DNA from: Clostridia bacterium
GTDB lineage: Bacteria > Bacillota > Clostridia > Christensenellales > Aristaeellaceae
Direction: 5' to 3'
NCBI GenBank assembly: GCA_017936765.1
Contig: JAGBEX010000004.1
Coordinates: 62,001 to 126,000, forward strand
DNA: 64,000 nt
The position numbers were made by a program, and so were the translations under genes. The notes under the pieces were generated by a model, which saw nothing but the letters and a program-made list of their open reading frames with translations, had not been told where the DNA came from and ran no database searches. Of this stretch, positions 7,092 to 15,260 are shown piece after piece. The first letter of the stretch is position 1. Each line of letters begins with the position of its first letter.

Positions 7092-9413
7092 ATGGGTATC
7101 ATCAACATTCGTAAGCGCGACGGCCGCATGGTGGAGTTTGACCAGGCCAAGATCGAGAATGCCATTCTCCGCGCCTTCCAGGCTTCTTCCAGCGCCAAGG
7201 GGCGCGAGACCGCCCAGAACCTGGCCGAGCGCGTGGTGGCCGAACTGGAGAACAACGAGAGCGTGTCCTCTACCCCCACGGTGGAGCAGGTGCAGGACAC
7301 CGTGGAGCGCGTGCTGATCGAAAAGGGCTTCGTGCGCAGCGCCAAGGCCTACATTCTGTACCGCGCCGAGCGCAGCCGCGTGCGTGAGATGAACACCCGT
7401 CTGATGAAGACCTTCGAGGACATCACCTTCAAGGACGCCATCGATTCCGACATCAAGCGCGAGAATGCCAACATCAACGGCGATACCGCCATGGGTTCCA
7501 TGCTGAAGTTCGGCTCCGAGGGCGCCAAGCAGTTCTACGATATGTATGTGCTGGATCCCCGCTTTGCCCAGGCGCACCGCGAGGGCGACATCCACATCCA
7601 CGATCTGGACTTCTACACCCTCACCACCACCTGCTGCCAGATCCAGCTGTCCACCCTGTTCAAGGATGGCTTCTCCACCGGCCACGGCTACCTGCGCGAG
7701 CCTCAGGACATCACCTCCTACGCCGCGCTGTGCTGCATTGCCATTCAGGCCAACCAGAATGACCAGCATGGCGGCCAGAGCGTGGTGGACTTCGACTACG
7801 GCATGGCCCCCGGCGTGAAGAAGACCTTCATCAAGCGCTATCGCATGAACATTGCCCGCGCCCTGGAGCTTCTGGTGGGCGACGAACATGCCGAGGAGAA
7901 CGCTGCCGAGATCATGCAGAAGCTGGCCGAGGCGGATATGTCCCCCTCTCTGGAACCCAGCGAGGAGCAGCAGGCTGCTGTGCTGGCGCTGCTGATCGAA
8001 AAGACGGGTGACGAAGTGCAGTCCAAGCACATCATGGACTTCGCCCAGAAGCACGCCTGGCAGGAGACTGACAAGGCCACCTTCCAGGCCATGGAAGCCC
8101 TGGTGCATAACCTGAATACCATGAACAGCCGCGCCGGTGCGCAGGTGCCTTTCTCCTCCATCAACTATGGCATGGACACCTCTCCCGAGGGCCGAATGGT
8201 GATGAAGAACCTGCTCCACGCCACCGAGGACGGCCTGGGCGGCGGCGAGACCCCCATCTTCCCCATCCAGATCTTCCGCGTGAAGGAAGGCATCAACTTC
8301 AACCCCGGCGAACCCAACTACGACCTGTACCGCCTGGCCATCAAGACCAGCGCCAAGCGCCTGTTCCCCAACTTCTCCTTTGTGGACGCGCCCTACAACC
8401 TGCAGTACTACAAGCCCGGCCATCCCGAGACCGAGATCGCCTACATGGGCTGCCGTACCCGCGTGATGGGCAATGTGTACGATCCCAAGCGTGAGATCGC
8501 TCCCCGCCGCGGCAACCTGTCCTTCACCTCCATCAACCTGCCCCGCATTGCCATCAAGGCCAATGGCGACGTGCAGTGGTTCTTCGAGGAGCTGGAGCGC
8601 AAGATGCAGCTGGTGGCCGCTCAGCTGGACGAGCGCATGGCCATCATCAGCAAGAAAAAGGTTCGCAACTTCCCCTTCCTGATGGGTCAGGGCGTGTGGA
8701 TCGACTCCGAGCGCCTGGACTGGAACGACACCGTGGAAGAGGTGCTGAAGCACGGCACCCTGACCATTGGCTTCATCGGCCTGGCCGAAGCCCTGGTGGC
8801 CCTGCGCGGCAAGCACCACGGTGAGAGCGAAGAGAGTCAAAATCTGGGTCTGGAGATCATCGGCGCCATGCGTTCCTTCACCGATAAGCTCTCCCGCGAG
8901 CGTGGCCTGAACTACACCCTCATCGCCACCCCCGCCGAAGGCCTGTCCGGCCGCTTCATCCGCCTGGACAAGGAAAAGTTCGGCGTGATCCCCGGCGTCA
9001 CCGAGCGCGATTACTACACCAACAGCTTCCATGTGCCGGTGTATCATCCCTGCTCTGCCTTCCATAAGCTGTCCATCGAGGCGCCCTACCATGCCCTGAC
9101 CAACGCCGGCCACATCTCCTATGTGGAAATGGACGGCGATCCCCTGCAGAACCTGGACGCCTTTGAGAAGATCGTCCGCTTCATGCACGATAAGGGCATC
9201 GGCTACGGCTCCATCAACCACCCCATCGACCGCGACCCCGTCTGCGGCTATAACGGCATCATCGGCGACGAATGCCCCTGCTGCCACCGCAAGGAAGATG
9301 GCCGTCCCTTCGAGCGCATCCGCCGCATCACCGGCTACCTCGTCGGCACCCTCGACCGCTTCAACAACGCCAAGCGCGCCGAAGAACACGACCGCGTGAA
9401 GCACGGGGTCTAA
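7092..9413 (+). CDS. nrdD: anaerobic ribonucleoside-triphosphate reductase, class III
   Basis: A 773-aa glycyl-radical enzyme that reduces ribonucleoside triphosphates to deoxy forms without oxygen. The N-terminal ~90 residues form an ATP-cone (IRKRDGRMVEFD...), the dATP-sensitive activity switch. The large barrel core follows. Near the C-terminus is a cysteine cluster (CGYNGIIGDECPCC), the structural zinc site. The radical glycine is in RITGYLVG (Gly748). AGGAGGAG at 7079-7086 fixes the ATG at 7092; in-frame upstream Met codons lie in the leader. It is regulated by two NrdR boxes. The activase nrdG follows after a repeat element. The stop codon is inside the first hairpin of that repeat. Confidence 0.97.
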   Translation: MGIINIRKRDGRMVEFDQAKIENAILRAFQASSSAKGRETAQNLAERVVAELENNESVSSTPTVEQVQDTVERVLIEKGFVRSAKAYILYRAERSRVREMNTRLMKTFEDITFKDAIDSDIKRENANINGDTAMGSMLKFGSEGAKQFYDMYVLDPRFAQAHREGDIHIHDLDFYTLTTTCCQIQLSTLFKDGFSTGHGYLREPQDITSYAALCCIAIQANQNDQHGGQSVVDFDYGMAPGVKKTFIKRYRMNIARALELLVGDEHAEENAAEIMQKLAEADMSPSLEPSEEQQAAVLALLIEKTGDEVQSKHIMDFAQKHAWQETDKATFQAMEALVHNLNTMNSRAGAQVPFSSINYGMDTSPEGRMVMKNLLHATEDGLGGGETPIFPIQIFRVKEGINFNPGEPNYDLYRLAIKTSAKRLFPNFSFVDAPYNLQYYKPGHPETEIAYMGCRTRVMGNVYDPKREIAPRRGNLSFTSINLPRIAIKANGDVQWFFEELERKMQLVAAQLDERMAIISKKKVRNFPFLMGQGVWIDSERLDWNDTVEEVLKHGTLTIGFIGLAEALVALRGKHHGESEESQNLGLEIIGAMRSFTDKLSRERGLNYTLIATPAEGLSGRFIRLDKEKFGVIPGVTERDYYTNSFHVPVYHPCSAFHKLSIEAPYHALTNAGHISYVEMDGDPLQNLDAFEKIVRFMHDKGIGYGSINHPIDRDPVCGYNGIIGDECPCCHRKEDGRPFERIRRITGYLVGTLDRFNNAKRAEEHDRVKHGV

Positions 9414-9720
9414 GGGGATTTCATCCCCTTAGGATCCCCTGACCAGAGGGGACGCTGTCCCCTCTGGACTCCCCTGCGAAGGGTCTTCGACCCTTTCGAA
9501 ACCCATTCGGGGAGGGTGGGGGACGCGCACATAAGCAGGGGTCACGGCGCATAACGGATGCGCCGCGACGCGGGGGTATAAGGCTTGGCTCCCCCTCCGG
9601 GGGAGCTGGCTGAGCGAAGCGAAGACTGAGAGGGCTGTGCCGCTTGCTCCAATGCCCTCCATACTTCCGAACCTGTAGGGGCGATCTGCGATCGCCCGCC
9701 CCGCCGCACAAACGCACAGC
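9411..9720 (+). repeat. mosaic 3'-UTR repeat element, copy 1 (after nrdD)
   Basis: Begins at the nrdD stop codon. Module A is a ladder of hairpins: CTAAGGGG/CCCCTTAG (~9410-9432), CCAGAGGGGAC/GTCCCCTCTGG (9443-9468), CGAAGGG/CCCTTTCG (9477-9499), then AAACCCATTCGGGG. Module B (9535-9576) is GGGGTCACGG then a GCGC-rich palindrome ending CGCGACGCGGGG. Module C (9584-9637) is GGCTCCCCCTCCGGGGGAGC followed by TGGCTGAGCGAAGCGAAGAC. Module D (9671-9702) is GTAGGGGCGATC/GATCGCCCGCC. This is the most complete copy. It fills the 364-nt gap between nrdD and nrdG; apart from the nrdG ribosome site I see nothing else there. Confidence 0.85.
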
Positions 9721-9777
9721 TGCAAATATTCCAAGGCCACACGGTGCTGTGGCCTTTTCCTTTCCAGGAGGCTTCAT

Positions 9778-10293
9778 ATGGAAATCCGCATCGCAGGCAC
9801 CGTTAACGACTCCATCGTGGACGGCCCCGGCTACCGCTACACCATTTTCACCCAGGGCTGCCCCCACCATTGCCCCGGCTGCCACAACCCGGAAACCCAC
9901 CCCTTTGAGGGTGGCAAGACGGTGGATACACAGGTGATCATCGACCAGTTTCGCGAGAATCCGCTGCTGGACGGCATCACGCTCTCCGGTGGTGATCCCT
10001 TCTGCCAGGCGGAGGAATGCCTGGTGCTGGCGCAGGCCGCCCGCGAAAGCCGCCTGACCGTGTGGGCGTACACCGGCTACACCTGGGAAGCCCTGCTGAA
10101 GGAGAATGATCCTGCCCGCATGGCGCTTTTGCAGGCCATCGATGTGCTGGTGGATGGGCCTTTCATCCTGGCGCAGCGCTCGCTGGAACTCAAGTTCTGC
10201 GGCAGCCGGAATCAGCGGTTGATCGACGTGCAGAAAAGCCTGGCAGCAGGCCAGGTGGTGCTGTGGCAGACACCCAGCTGGGACGTGATTTGA
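9778..10293 (+). CDS. nrdG: anaerobic ribonucleotide reductase activating protein
   Basis: A 171-aa radical-SAM enzyme that installs the glycyl radical on NrdD. The cluster-binding motif CxxxCxxC is C28-PHH-C32-PG-C35, preceded by VDGPGYRYTIFTQGC as in NrdG proteins. The SAM-contact stretch SGGDPF follows. Length is normal for this short activase. CAGGAGG lies upstream of the ATG. It sits behind nrdD in the same direction but separated by a 364-nt repeat element full of hairpins, which could lower its expression relative to nrdD. No separate promoter is obvious. Confidence 0.95.
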   Translation: MEIRIAGTVNDSIVDGPGYRYTIFTQGCPHHCPGCHNPETHPFEGGKTVDTQVIIDQFRENPLLDGITLSGGDPFCQAEECLVLAQAARESRLTVWAYTGYTWEALLKENDPARMALLQAIDVLVDGPFILAQRSLELKFCGSRNQRLIDVQKSLAAGQVVLWQTPSWDVI

Positions 10294-10324
10294 AAAAATC
10301 TTGCTAAATTCATGAAAAAAGTGA

Positions 10325-10353
10325 TTGACAGGCGCGAGGCGTTGTGCTATAAT
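10325..10353 (+). promoter_or_regulatory. consensus promoter of the tRNA cluster
   Basis: TTGACA (10325-10330) and TATAAT (10348-10353) with exactly 17 nt between: a perfect housekeeping promoter, as expected for stable RNA. The first tRNA begins 77 nt after the -10 box. Confidence 0.9.
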
Positions 10354-10429
10354 TCCTAATTGTCAGCGGAATGCCGAAAGGTCAAAACTGCCGACGCCGA
10401 TGCCCTTGGAGGTCCCTGATTTGCGGCAT

Positions 10430-10506
<77 letters not shown>

Positions 10507-10510
10507 TCAT

Positions 10511-10586
10511 GGTGGCTATAGTTCAGTGGTAGAGCGCCAGATTGTGGCTCTGGATGTCGTGGGTTCGAACCCCACTAGTCACCCCA
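10511..10586 (+). tRNA. tRNA-His (anticodon GUG)
   Basis: Anticodon stem CCAGA / TCTGG with loop TTGTGGC gives GTG. The extra G at position -1 (10511) opposite C73 (10583), the histidine identity pair, is encoded. CCA at 10584-10586 is encoded. Confidence 0.95.
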
Positions 10587-10634
10587 TTTTTCTTTCTTCG
10601 GTCTGCTGCGATCTGCGGTGGAGACAGCCTGCGT

Positions 10635-10706
10635 TGGGGTGTAGCCAAGTGGTAAGGCACGGGACTTTGACTCCCGCATTCGCAGGTTCGAGCCCTGCCA
10701 CCCCAG
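10635..10706 (+). tRNA. tRNA-Gln (anticodon UUG)
   Basis: Acceptor TGGGGTG / CACCCCA. Anticodon stem CGGGA / TCCCG with loop CTTTGAC gives TTG. CCA is not encoded (CTT follows the discriminator G). Confidence 0.94.
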
Positions 10707-10713
10707 CTTGTAT

Positions 10714-10786
10714 GACCCATTAGCTCAGTCGGCAGAGCACTTGACTTTTAATCAAGGTGTCTGGAGTTCGAATCTCCAATGGGTCA
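10714..10786 (+). tRNA. tRNA-Lys (anticodon UUU)
   Basis: Acceptor GACCCAT / ATGGGTC. Anticodon stem CTTGA / TCAAG with loop CTTTTAA gives TTT. CCA is not encoded. Only 7 nt separate it from tRNA-Gln. Confidence 0.95.
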
Positions 10787-10810
10787 CATCCCATTCTGCT
10801 AAAGAGACAT

Positions 10811-10894
10811 GCGGGCGTGGCGGAATGGCAGACGCGCCAGACTTAGGATCTGGTGTCATATGGCGTAAGAGTTCGAGTCTCTTCGTCCGCACCA
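10811..10894 (+). tRNA. tRNA-Leu (anticodon UAG)
   Basis: Acceptor GCGGGCG / CGTCCGC. Anticodon stem CCAGA / TCTGG with loop CTTAGGA gives TAG. Long variable arm typical of leucine tRNAs. CCA encoded (10892-10894). Confidence 0.95.
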
Positions 10895-10923
10895 AAAATC
10901 ACCCGACGCAAATGCGTGGATAT

Positions 10924-10998
10924 GCGGTAGTAGCTCAGTGGTAGAGTGCCACCTTGCCAAGGTGGATGTCGCGGGTCCGAATCCCGTCTACCGCTCCA
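10924..10998 (+). tRNA. tRNA-Gly (anticodon GCC)
   Basis: Acceptor GCGGTAG / CTACCGC. Anticodon stem CCACC / GGTGG with loop TTGCCAA gives GCC. CCA encoded (10996-10998). Confidence 0.95.
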
Positions 10999-11001
10999 CA
11001 T

Positions 11002-11075
11002 GCGGGTGTAGCTCAATGGCAGAGCTCCAGCCTTCCAAGCTGGCCACGTGGGTTCGATTCCCATCACCCGCTCCA
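11002..11075 (+). tRNA. tRNA-Gly (anticodon UCC)
   Basis: Acceptor GCGGGTG / CACCCGC. Anticodon stem CCAGC / GCTGG with loop CTTCCAA gives TCC. CCA encoded (11073-11075). Last gene of the cluster, 3 nt after the other glycine tRNA. Confidence 0.95.
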
Positions 11076-11103
11076 GCTGACAAGGCCAAGTGCCAAACAA
11101 AAA

Positions 11104-11130
11104 GAGTCATCCGTTTGGATGGCTCTTTTT
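11104..11130 (+). terminator. terminator of the tRNA operon
   Basis: GAGTCATCC (11104-11112) / GGATGGCTC (11117-11125) with a GTTT loop and a T-run. It lies directly before the acetyltransferase ribosome site, so that gene may depend on read-through. Confidence 0.85.
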
Positions 11131-11151
11131 GTATATCAAGGAGGAAGTAAA

Positions 11152-11640
11152 ATGAAGTACAAATGCCGCCCCGCCACCATGGATGACCTGGAATGCATCT
11201 GGGGAAAGAACATTCGTCAGAACCCGGCGGATCCGCGTTGGATCCGCTGGCGGGATGAGTACATCGGCTACAATCGCAACGGGCAGGCGCTGACCTATGT
11301 GGTGGTGTGCGATGGCGAACCCGTGGGCGAGGGTACGCTGCTGTTTGTGCCGGGGTGCGAGGCTATTGCCGGACGCACCGTACTGGCAGACGGCGCCACG
11401 GTAGCCAATATCAATGCGTTGCGCATTGAAAAGGCCCACGAGGGTCAGGGGCATATCTCCGCTATGGTGCGGCTGATGGAGGCGGAGGCAGCGCGGCGCG
11501 GATATCAGCGGCTGACCATCGGCGTGGAGGAAAAGGAAAAACGTAACCAGGCGATATACCGTCGTTGGGGGTATGAGCGTCTGGTGCTGACCGAAGTGGA
11601 GGATGGCGAAACGGTATTCTATTTGGAAAAGGAAATTTGA
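11152..11640 (+). CDS. GNAT-family N-acetyltransferase
   Basis: A 162-aa acyl-CoA-dependent acetyltransferase. The fold pattern runs from an N-terminal RPATMDDLECIW strand/helix through a central beta strand. A degenerate acetyl-CoA loop (RIEKAHEGQGHISAMV, where QxxGxG/A is expected) and a C-terminal NQAIYRRWGYER helix complete the family signature. Start is fixed by AAGGAGGAAG before the ATG at 11152. Substrate unknown. It is the only protein gene directly after the tRNA operon and has no clear own promoter. Confidence 0.85.
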   Translation: MKYKCRPATMDDLECIWGKNIRQNPADPRWIRWRDEYIGYNRNGQALTYVVVCDGEPVGEGTLLFVPGCEAIAGRTVLADGATVANINALRIEKAHEGQGHISAMVRLMEAEAARRGYQRLTIGVEEKEKRNQAIYRRWGYERLVLTEVEDGETVFYLEKEI

Positions 11641-11697
11641 GAAAATGGGCTGTGCTTGGAAGTGCGCAGTCCTTTTGTTTGGGGGCGATGCATGGAC

Positions 11698-11903
11698 GGG
11701 CGGGCGATCGCAGATCGCCCCTACAGGGGTGAGAAAAGTGAGGCGCTGGTGCAAGGGGCGCAGCCCTCTCAGTCAGCGCAGGCGCTGACAACTCCCCTGG
11801 AGGGGGAGCCAAGATGCTTGCCCCGTGTCGCGGCGCGACCGTATTTGCACCGTGACCCCAAAGGAAAACCCACCCGGTCATCGCCGAATGGGTTTCGAAA
11901 GGA
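11698..11903 (-). repeat. mosaic 3'-UTR repeat element, copy 2 (after the recombinase remnant)
   Basis: Read on the minus strand, the order is CCTTTCGAAACCCATTCGG (end of module A), module B (GGGGTCACGG... CGCGACACGGGG), module C (GGCTCCCCCTCCAGGGGAG..., ~11759-11813) and module D (GGGGCGATCTGCGATCGCCC, ~11702-11721). This is the order seen in copy 1. It begins about 50 nt past the remnant's stop codon. The rest of 11641-11953 shows no gene. Confidence 0.75.
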
Positions 11904-11953
11904 GTTAAGCTTCAATAAAACAGTAAAGTGGTTCTTTCAACGTATCGGAATAG

Positions 11954-12298
11954 TTATACCGATTGCCGTTTGCCCAAGTCATACGGCAAGCTTGCCGGAA
12001 GAATGCCGACGCAGTTGTAGCAGATCTCCACTTCCTGCACTCGCTTGGCATCATAAGTGTCTGGTGCATGAACGCAGATCGTCTTGATTATGTCATTCAC
12101 AACGGTGAGTGCGAGTTCTTCCAGGGTCAGGTAGTTCTTCACCTGGTGGATAGGTCGCTTCACGTTGGTGGCTTGATCGTCCCGTTCAGCAATCTCTGCA
12201 CTCAGCGTATTGATCTTCTTCGTCAGCTCCGTCTGTTTTTGCTTGTAGTCATCAGCTAACGTCTGAAAACGTGCTTCCGTCAACTTTTCTGAAACCAT
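11954..12298 (-). pseudogene. C-terminal remnant of a large serine recombinase
   Basis: A 114-residue fragment beginning VSEKLTEARFQTLADDYKQK and ending near VEICYNCVGI. It matches the coiled-coil and end region of large serine integrases of the Tn4451/TndX type (DUF4368-like), which in full are about 500-560 aa. The resolvase catalytic domain with its nucleophile serine and the recombinase domain are missing. The open frame continues a few codons upstream (YISCED) and then meets the hairpin at 12326-12356. It is probably a scar of a lost conjugative or mobilisable element. No att repeats or cargo genes are visible nearby. Confidence 0.7.
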
Positions 12299-12325
12299 GT
12301 CCTCGCAGCTGATATACGGGCAGAC

Positions 12326-12356
12326 AAAAAGCAGCTTGTAGCCATATACAAGCTGC
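12326..12356 (-). terminator. terminator of the GH28/GH10 operon
   Basis: GCAGCTTGTA (12331-12340) / TACAAGCTGC (12347-12356) with a 6-nt loop. On the minus strand it is followed by five T residues. It lies directly after the GH28 stop codon. Confidence 0.85.
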
Positions 12357-12363
12357 TATTTAT

Positions 12364-13755
12364 TTATCGGATCACCTGGGTCTGCGCGCCGAAAACAAAT
12401 TCAGGGCGCTTCTCCTCGCCGATGGGCTGCACGTGGTAGTCCAGCAGGTGCAGACCCTTCACGTGCCGCGCCCAGAGGCCGTAGGCAGGCGCGTCGCCGA
12501 TGTCATCGATCATGTGGGCGTCGGGGTAAATGCCCCGCATATCGTCAAAGTCCTCATCGGTGGTAACGGGTTTGCTGGAGGCGTTCTGACCGATGTGGAC
12601 ATCGTGGAGGATGATGTCCTCCATGGGCTTCTCCGGTACGGCGAGAATGTAGGAACCACGGGGGCCGTTGTCGCAGCCGGTGACGTGTTCGATCACCACC
12701 CGGCGCAGGGTGCCTACAGGAGGCTTGGGCAGCTCTTCACGGACGCGGCCCCGATCTTCCAGCCGCATGAAGATGGGACTCCACGCCCGCTGAATGTCGA
12801 TGCCGGTGATGAAGAAATCCTCCAGGGTGCCGCCATCCACCATCTCCAGGGAAATGCCGGAATCGGAGCAGGGGTGCTTGATGCCGCGGGCATCCTCTGC
12901 CACGCCGCCGATGCGGCAGTTGCGCACCAGCACCTGGCGGAAGTTGCTCTGGGTGTCGGTACCCACCTTCAGGGCGTTGCAGGAGGAATACAGGCTGCAG
13001 TTCTCCACCAGCACCCGCTGGGTGGGACGCTCGGAGGCAGCCTTGAAGCACAGGGCGTCGTCGCCGCTGAGCACATCGCAGCCCCGGACGATCACGTCCC
13101 GGCAGCCATCGATGTCGATGCCGTCGTTGTTGTAGTTGGCCTGGTTGCGCACGGTGAGGCGCTCCAGCAGCACCTGCTGGCAATGGAAGTAGTTCTCCAT
13201 CCAGCAGGCGGCGTCCCGCAGGGTGATGTCATGCACATGGACGCCCGTGCAATCCACCATGCGGATCAGGAAAGGACGGCCGGGCGTGCCGTGCTGGGTC
13301 TCGCCGCCGGGAAAATTGTCTTGGGTGCCGCGACCGTCGATCTCACCAGGGCCGCACAGGCTGATGTTCTCGCAGCACTCGGCAAAGATCAGCGCCTGGT
13401 TCATGCCCATGTGGGTGTCCTGCACGGTGATGCGCTGGCAGATATGCTCCGGGAAGTCCTTGAGATCGGTGCTGGCCAGCAGGCGGGAGCCTTCGGCGAT
13501 CATTAGGCGCACGTTGCTCTTCATCACCAGCGTGCCGGTAACCACATCGCCCTCGATCAGCACCGTGCCGCCGCCCAGCTGCGCCGCCTCATCAATGGCG
13601 GCCTGGATGGCTGCGGTGGCGATCTCGCCGGGGCAGGTCTTGGGGATGATGGTAGTCTCCGGGCCGTGCCAGCCCGTGAGCTGCACAGTCAGCTCATCAG
13701 CCATGGCGGTAAGCCTGGTTTGCAGTTCGTGATACCAAAGGGGCAGTTTGCTCAT
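12364..13755 (-). CDS. GH28-family (polygalacturonase-like) glycoside hydrolase
   Basis: A 463-aa right-handed beta-helix protein. The pectate/galacturonide-cleaving GH28 family is indicated by NNDGIDIDG (Asp211) and LSGDDALCFK (Asp232, Asp233), which hold the catalytic aspartates. The usual GHG histidine motif is absent; the aligned stretch reads CNALKVGT. RIK appears only as RGIK. No signal peptide, so it probably acts on imported pectic oligosaccharides. It is last in a three-gene minus-strand operon, 12 nt after the GH10 gene. The missing GHG suggests an exo-acting or different uronide specificity. Family confident, substrate not. Confidence 0.85.
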   Translation of the reverse strand: MSKLPLWYHELQTRLTAMADELTVQLTGWHGPETTIIPKTCPGEIATAAIQAAIDEAAQLGGGTVLIEGDVVTGTLVMKSNVRLMIAEGSRLLASTDLKDFPEHICQRITVQDTHMGMNQALIFAECCENISLCGPGEIDGRGTQDNFPGGETQHGTPGRPFLIRMVDCTGVHVHDITLRDAACWMENYFHCQQVLLERLTVRNQANYNNDGIDIDGCRDVIVRGCDVLSGDDALCFKAASERPTQRVLVENCSLYSSCNALKVGTDTQSNFRQVLVRNCRIGGVAEDARGIKHPCSDSGISLEMVDGGTLEDFFITGIDIQRAWSPIFMRLEDRGRVREELPKPPVGTLRRVVIEHVTGCDNGPRGSYILAVPEKPMEDIILHDVHIGQNASSKPVTTDEDFDDMRGIYPDAHMIDDIGDAPAYGLWARHVKGLHLLDYHVQPIGEEKRPEFVFGAQTQVIR

Positions 13756-13767
13756 GGTGTGCCTCCC

Positions 13768-15246
13768 TTATTCTTTTGCGATCAGGCGCTTCTTCAGCGC
13801 CAGCAGCCGGAAGTACATTTCGCGGGGATTCTCGTCCTCATACAGGAAGGCGCCGTTGCCGGAGAAGCTGGGTTCGATGAAGTCCCACCAGGTCAGCGCC
13901 TGGATCTCCTTGCGGGCGGCGGCAATGGTGTAGAACTGCTCCATCCAGTCCGCCTGGGTATGCTCGTTCCAGCCGCCGTGCCAGGTACCGTCGGACATAT
14001 CCATCTGCGACCAGGTGCTGCCAGCATTGCCCTTCACCCGGAAGCCGCCGTTGACGCCCATTTCGGTGATGTGGATGGGCTTGCCCAGGGCAGCAAAGGC
14101 GTCCAGCAGCTTCGAGACGGCCACCATGTCGCGATTGGGGAAATAGAGCTGGATGCCCACCACGTCAAAGTCCACGCCAGCCTCCAGGATGGCCTTGAAA
14201 TAGGAAAGCGGCGAGCGCAGATGCTCCGGCAGCGCGCCGTAGCAATTGTAGCGGCCAGCCACATACTCCGCAAAGGGCAGGCAGATGTTCACCACGGAGG
14301 TGGCCTTGTCGTTGGCCTCCCGCAGGGCATCGGTGGTGGCGCGGGTCAGATCGACGAGCTGCTCCTGGTTCAGTTCAAAGCAGTTGGCCCAGTCGTGGGC
14401 TTCGTTCATGGAGTCCCACACGTCCACCACACCCTTGTAGGTGCTGACGTGGTGCCTGGCGATGTCTGCCGCTGCCTTGCGCAGCTGGGGATAGTCCAGG
14501 TCAAACAGCCACTTGGCGTTGACCTCCTTGTGGCCGAACCACAGCGGATGCCCCTTGGGGGTGATGCCCTTTTCCTGCAAATAGCCCAGCGCCTTGTCGA
14601 TGTAGGCATAGTCGTACTTCCCCGGCCCCTGATGCACCGTGCGCCCGGTGTAGAAGGGCAGGGTGGCGAAATCGAAGGCATTCGCGAAGAACTTGGCATA
14701 CCGGGCAGAAGGAGAGGTGAAGCGGAAGAAATTGCAGCCCAGTTTCAGGTCGCTGCGGGGATGGGCATAAGCCTCCTGCTGCGCCTTTTCCACCAGCGCG
14801 CCCTCGGCGGCGTAGATGGCGTGGGACAGAGCATAGAGCCGGTTGTCCGGGGTGTCGGCGCCGCGGTTGGCCATGTGTTCCAGCTCAATGGCGGCATCCA
14901 GGTGGCCTTGGGTCTTGGCCGAAAGCAGAATACCTTCGCCAAAGCGCTTGGCGTGGGCGATGTAGCTGCGGGTGGCCTCGGAAACAAAGTCCACAAAGTC
15001 GCCGGTGTAGCCATCGCCCAGGTTGTCGGCCATGACCCACAGGTGACCGTAGAGCGGCACCTGCATCTTGACATGGACCATGTAGGGAGATTTGGTACAC
15101 ACCAGCTCCACGGTGCCATCGGTGGCAATGCGCATCCGGCGCTCGTCCGGCTCGAAGTCCATGCCGGACACATAGGCGGTCTTGAGGACGGCCTCGGGCA
15201 TGGACATACCGCCGGGGCCATCGATGCGGATCTTGACGGTCTTCAT
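13768..15246 (-). CDS. GH10-family endo-1,4-beta-xylanase-like protein
   Basis: A 492-aa protein. After an N-terminal ~165-residue beta-type region comes a TIM barrel with both GH10 catalytic glutamates: acid/base Glu282 in WDSMNEAHDW and nucleophile Glu395 in IHITEMGVNG. HPLWFGH, the GH10 substrate-binding stretch, is at 233-239. GH10 enzymes cut beta-1,4-xylan. No secretion signal and no carbohydrate-binding module of known type, so a role on imported xylo-oligosaccharides is likely. It lies 14 nt after the preceding hydrolase gene and 12 nt before GH28. AGGAGGC precedes the start. Confidence 0.9.
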   Translation of the reverse strand: MKTVKIRIDGPGGMSMPEAVLKTAYVSGMDFEPDERRMRIATDGTVELVCTKSPYMVHVKMQVPLYGHLWVMADNLGDGYTGDFVDFVSEATRSYIAHAKRFGEGILLSAKTQGHLDAAIELEHMANRGADTPDNRLYALSHAIYAAEGALVEKAQQEAYAHPRSDLKLGCNFFRFTSPSARYAKFFANAFDFATLPFYTGRTVHQGPGKYDYAYIDKALGYLQEKGITPKGHPLWFGHKEVNAKWLFDLDYPQLRKAAADIARHHVSTYKGVVDVWDSMNEAHDWANCFELNQEQLVDLTRATTDALREANDKATSVVNICLPFAEYVAGRYNCYGALPEHLRSPLSYFKAILEAGVDFDVVGIQLYFPNRDMVAVSKLLDAFAALGKPIHITEMGVNGGFRVKGNAGSTWSQMDMSDGTWHGGWNEHTQADWMEQFYTIAAARKEIQALTWWDFIEPSFSGNGAFLYEDENPREMYFRLLALKKRLIAKE

Positions 15247-15260
15247 GTGGAAAGCCTCCT

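Noticed and set aside
7077..9404. 775-aa minus-strand open frame opposite nrdD
   Set aside because: Antisense shadow of a biased, highly expressed gene; no start signal or motif.
9421..9900. overlapping minus-strand ORFs of 66-159 aa in the nrdD-nrdG gap
   Set aside because: They translate the hairpin repeats; similar chance frames appear at other repeat copies.
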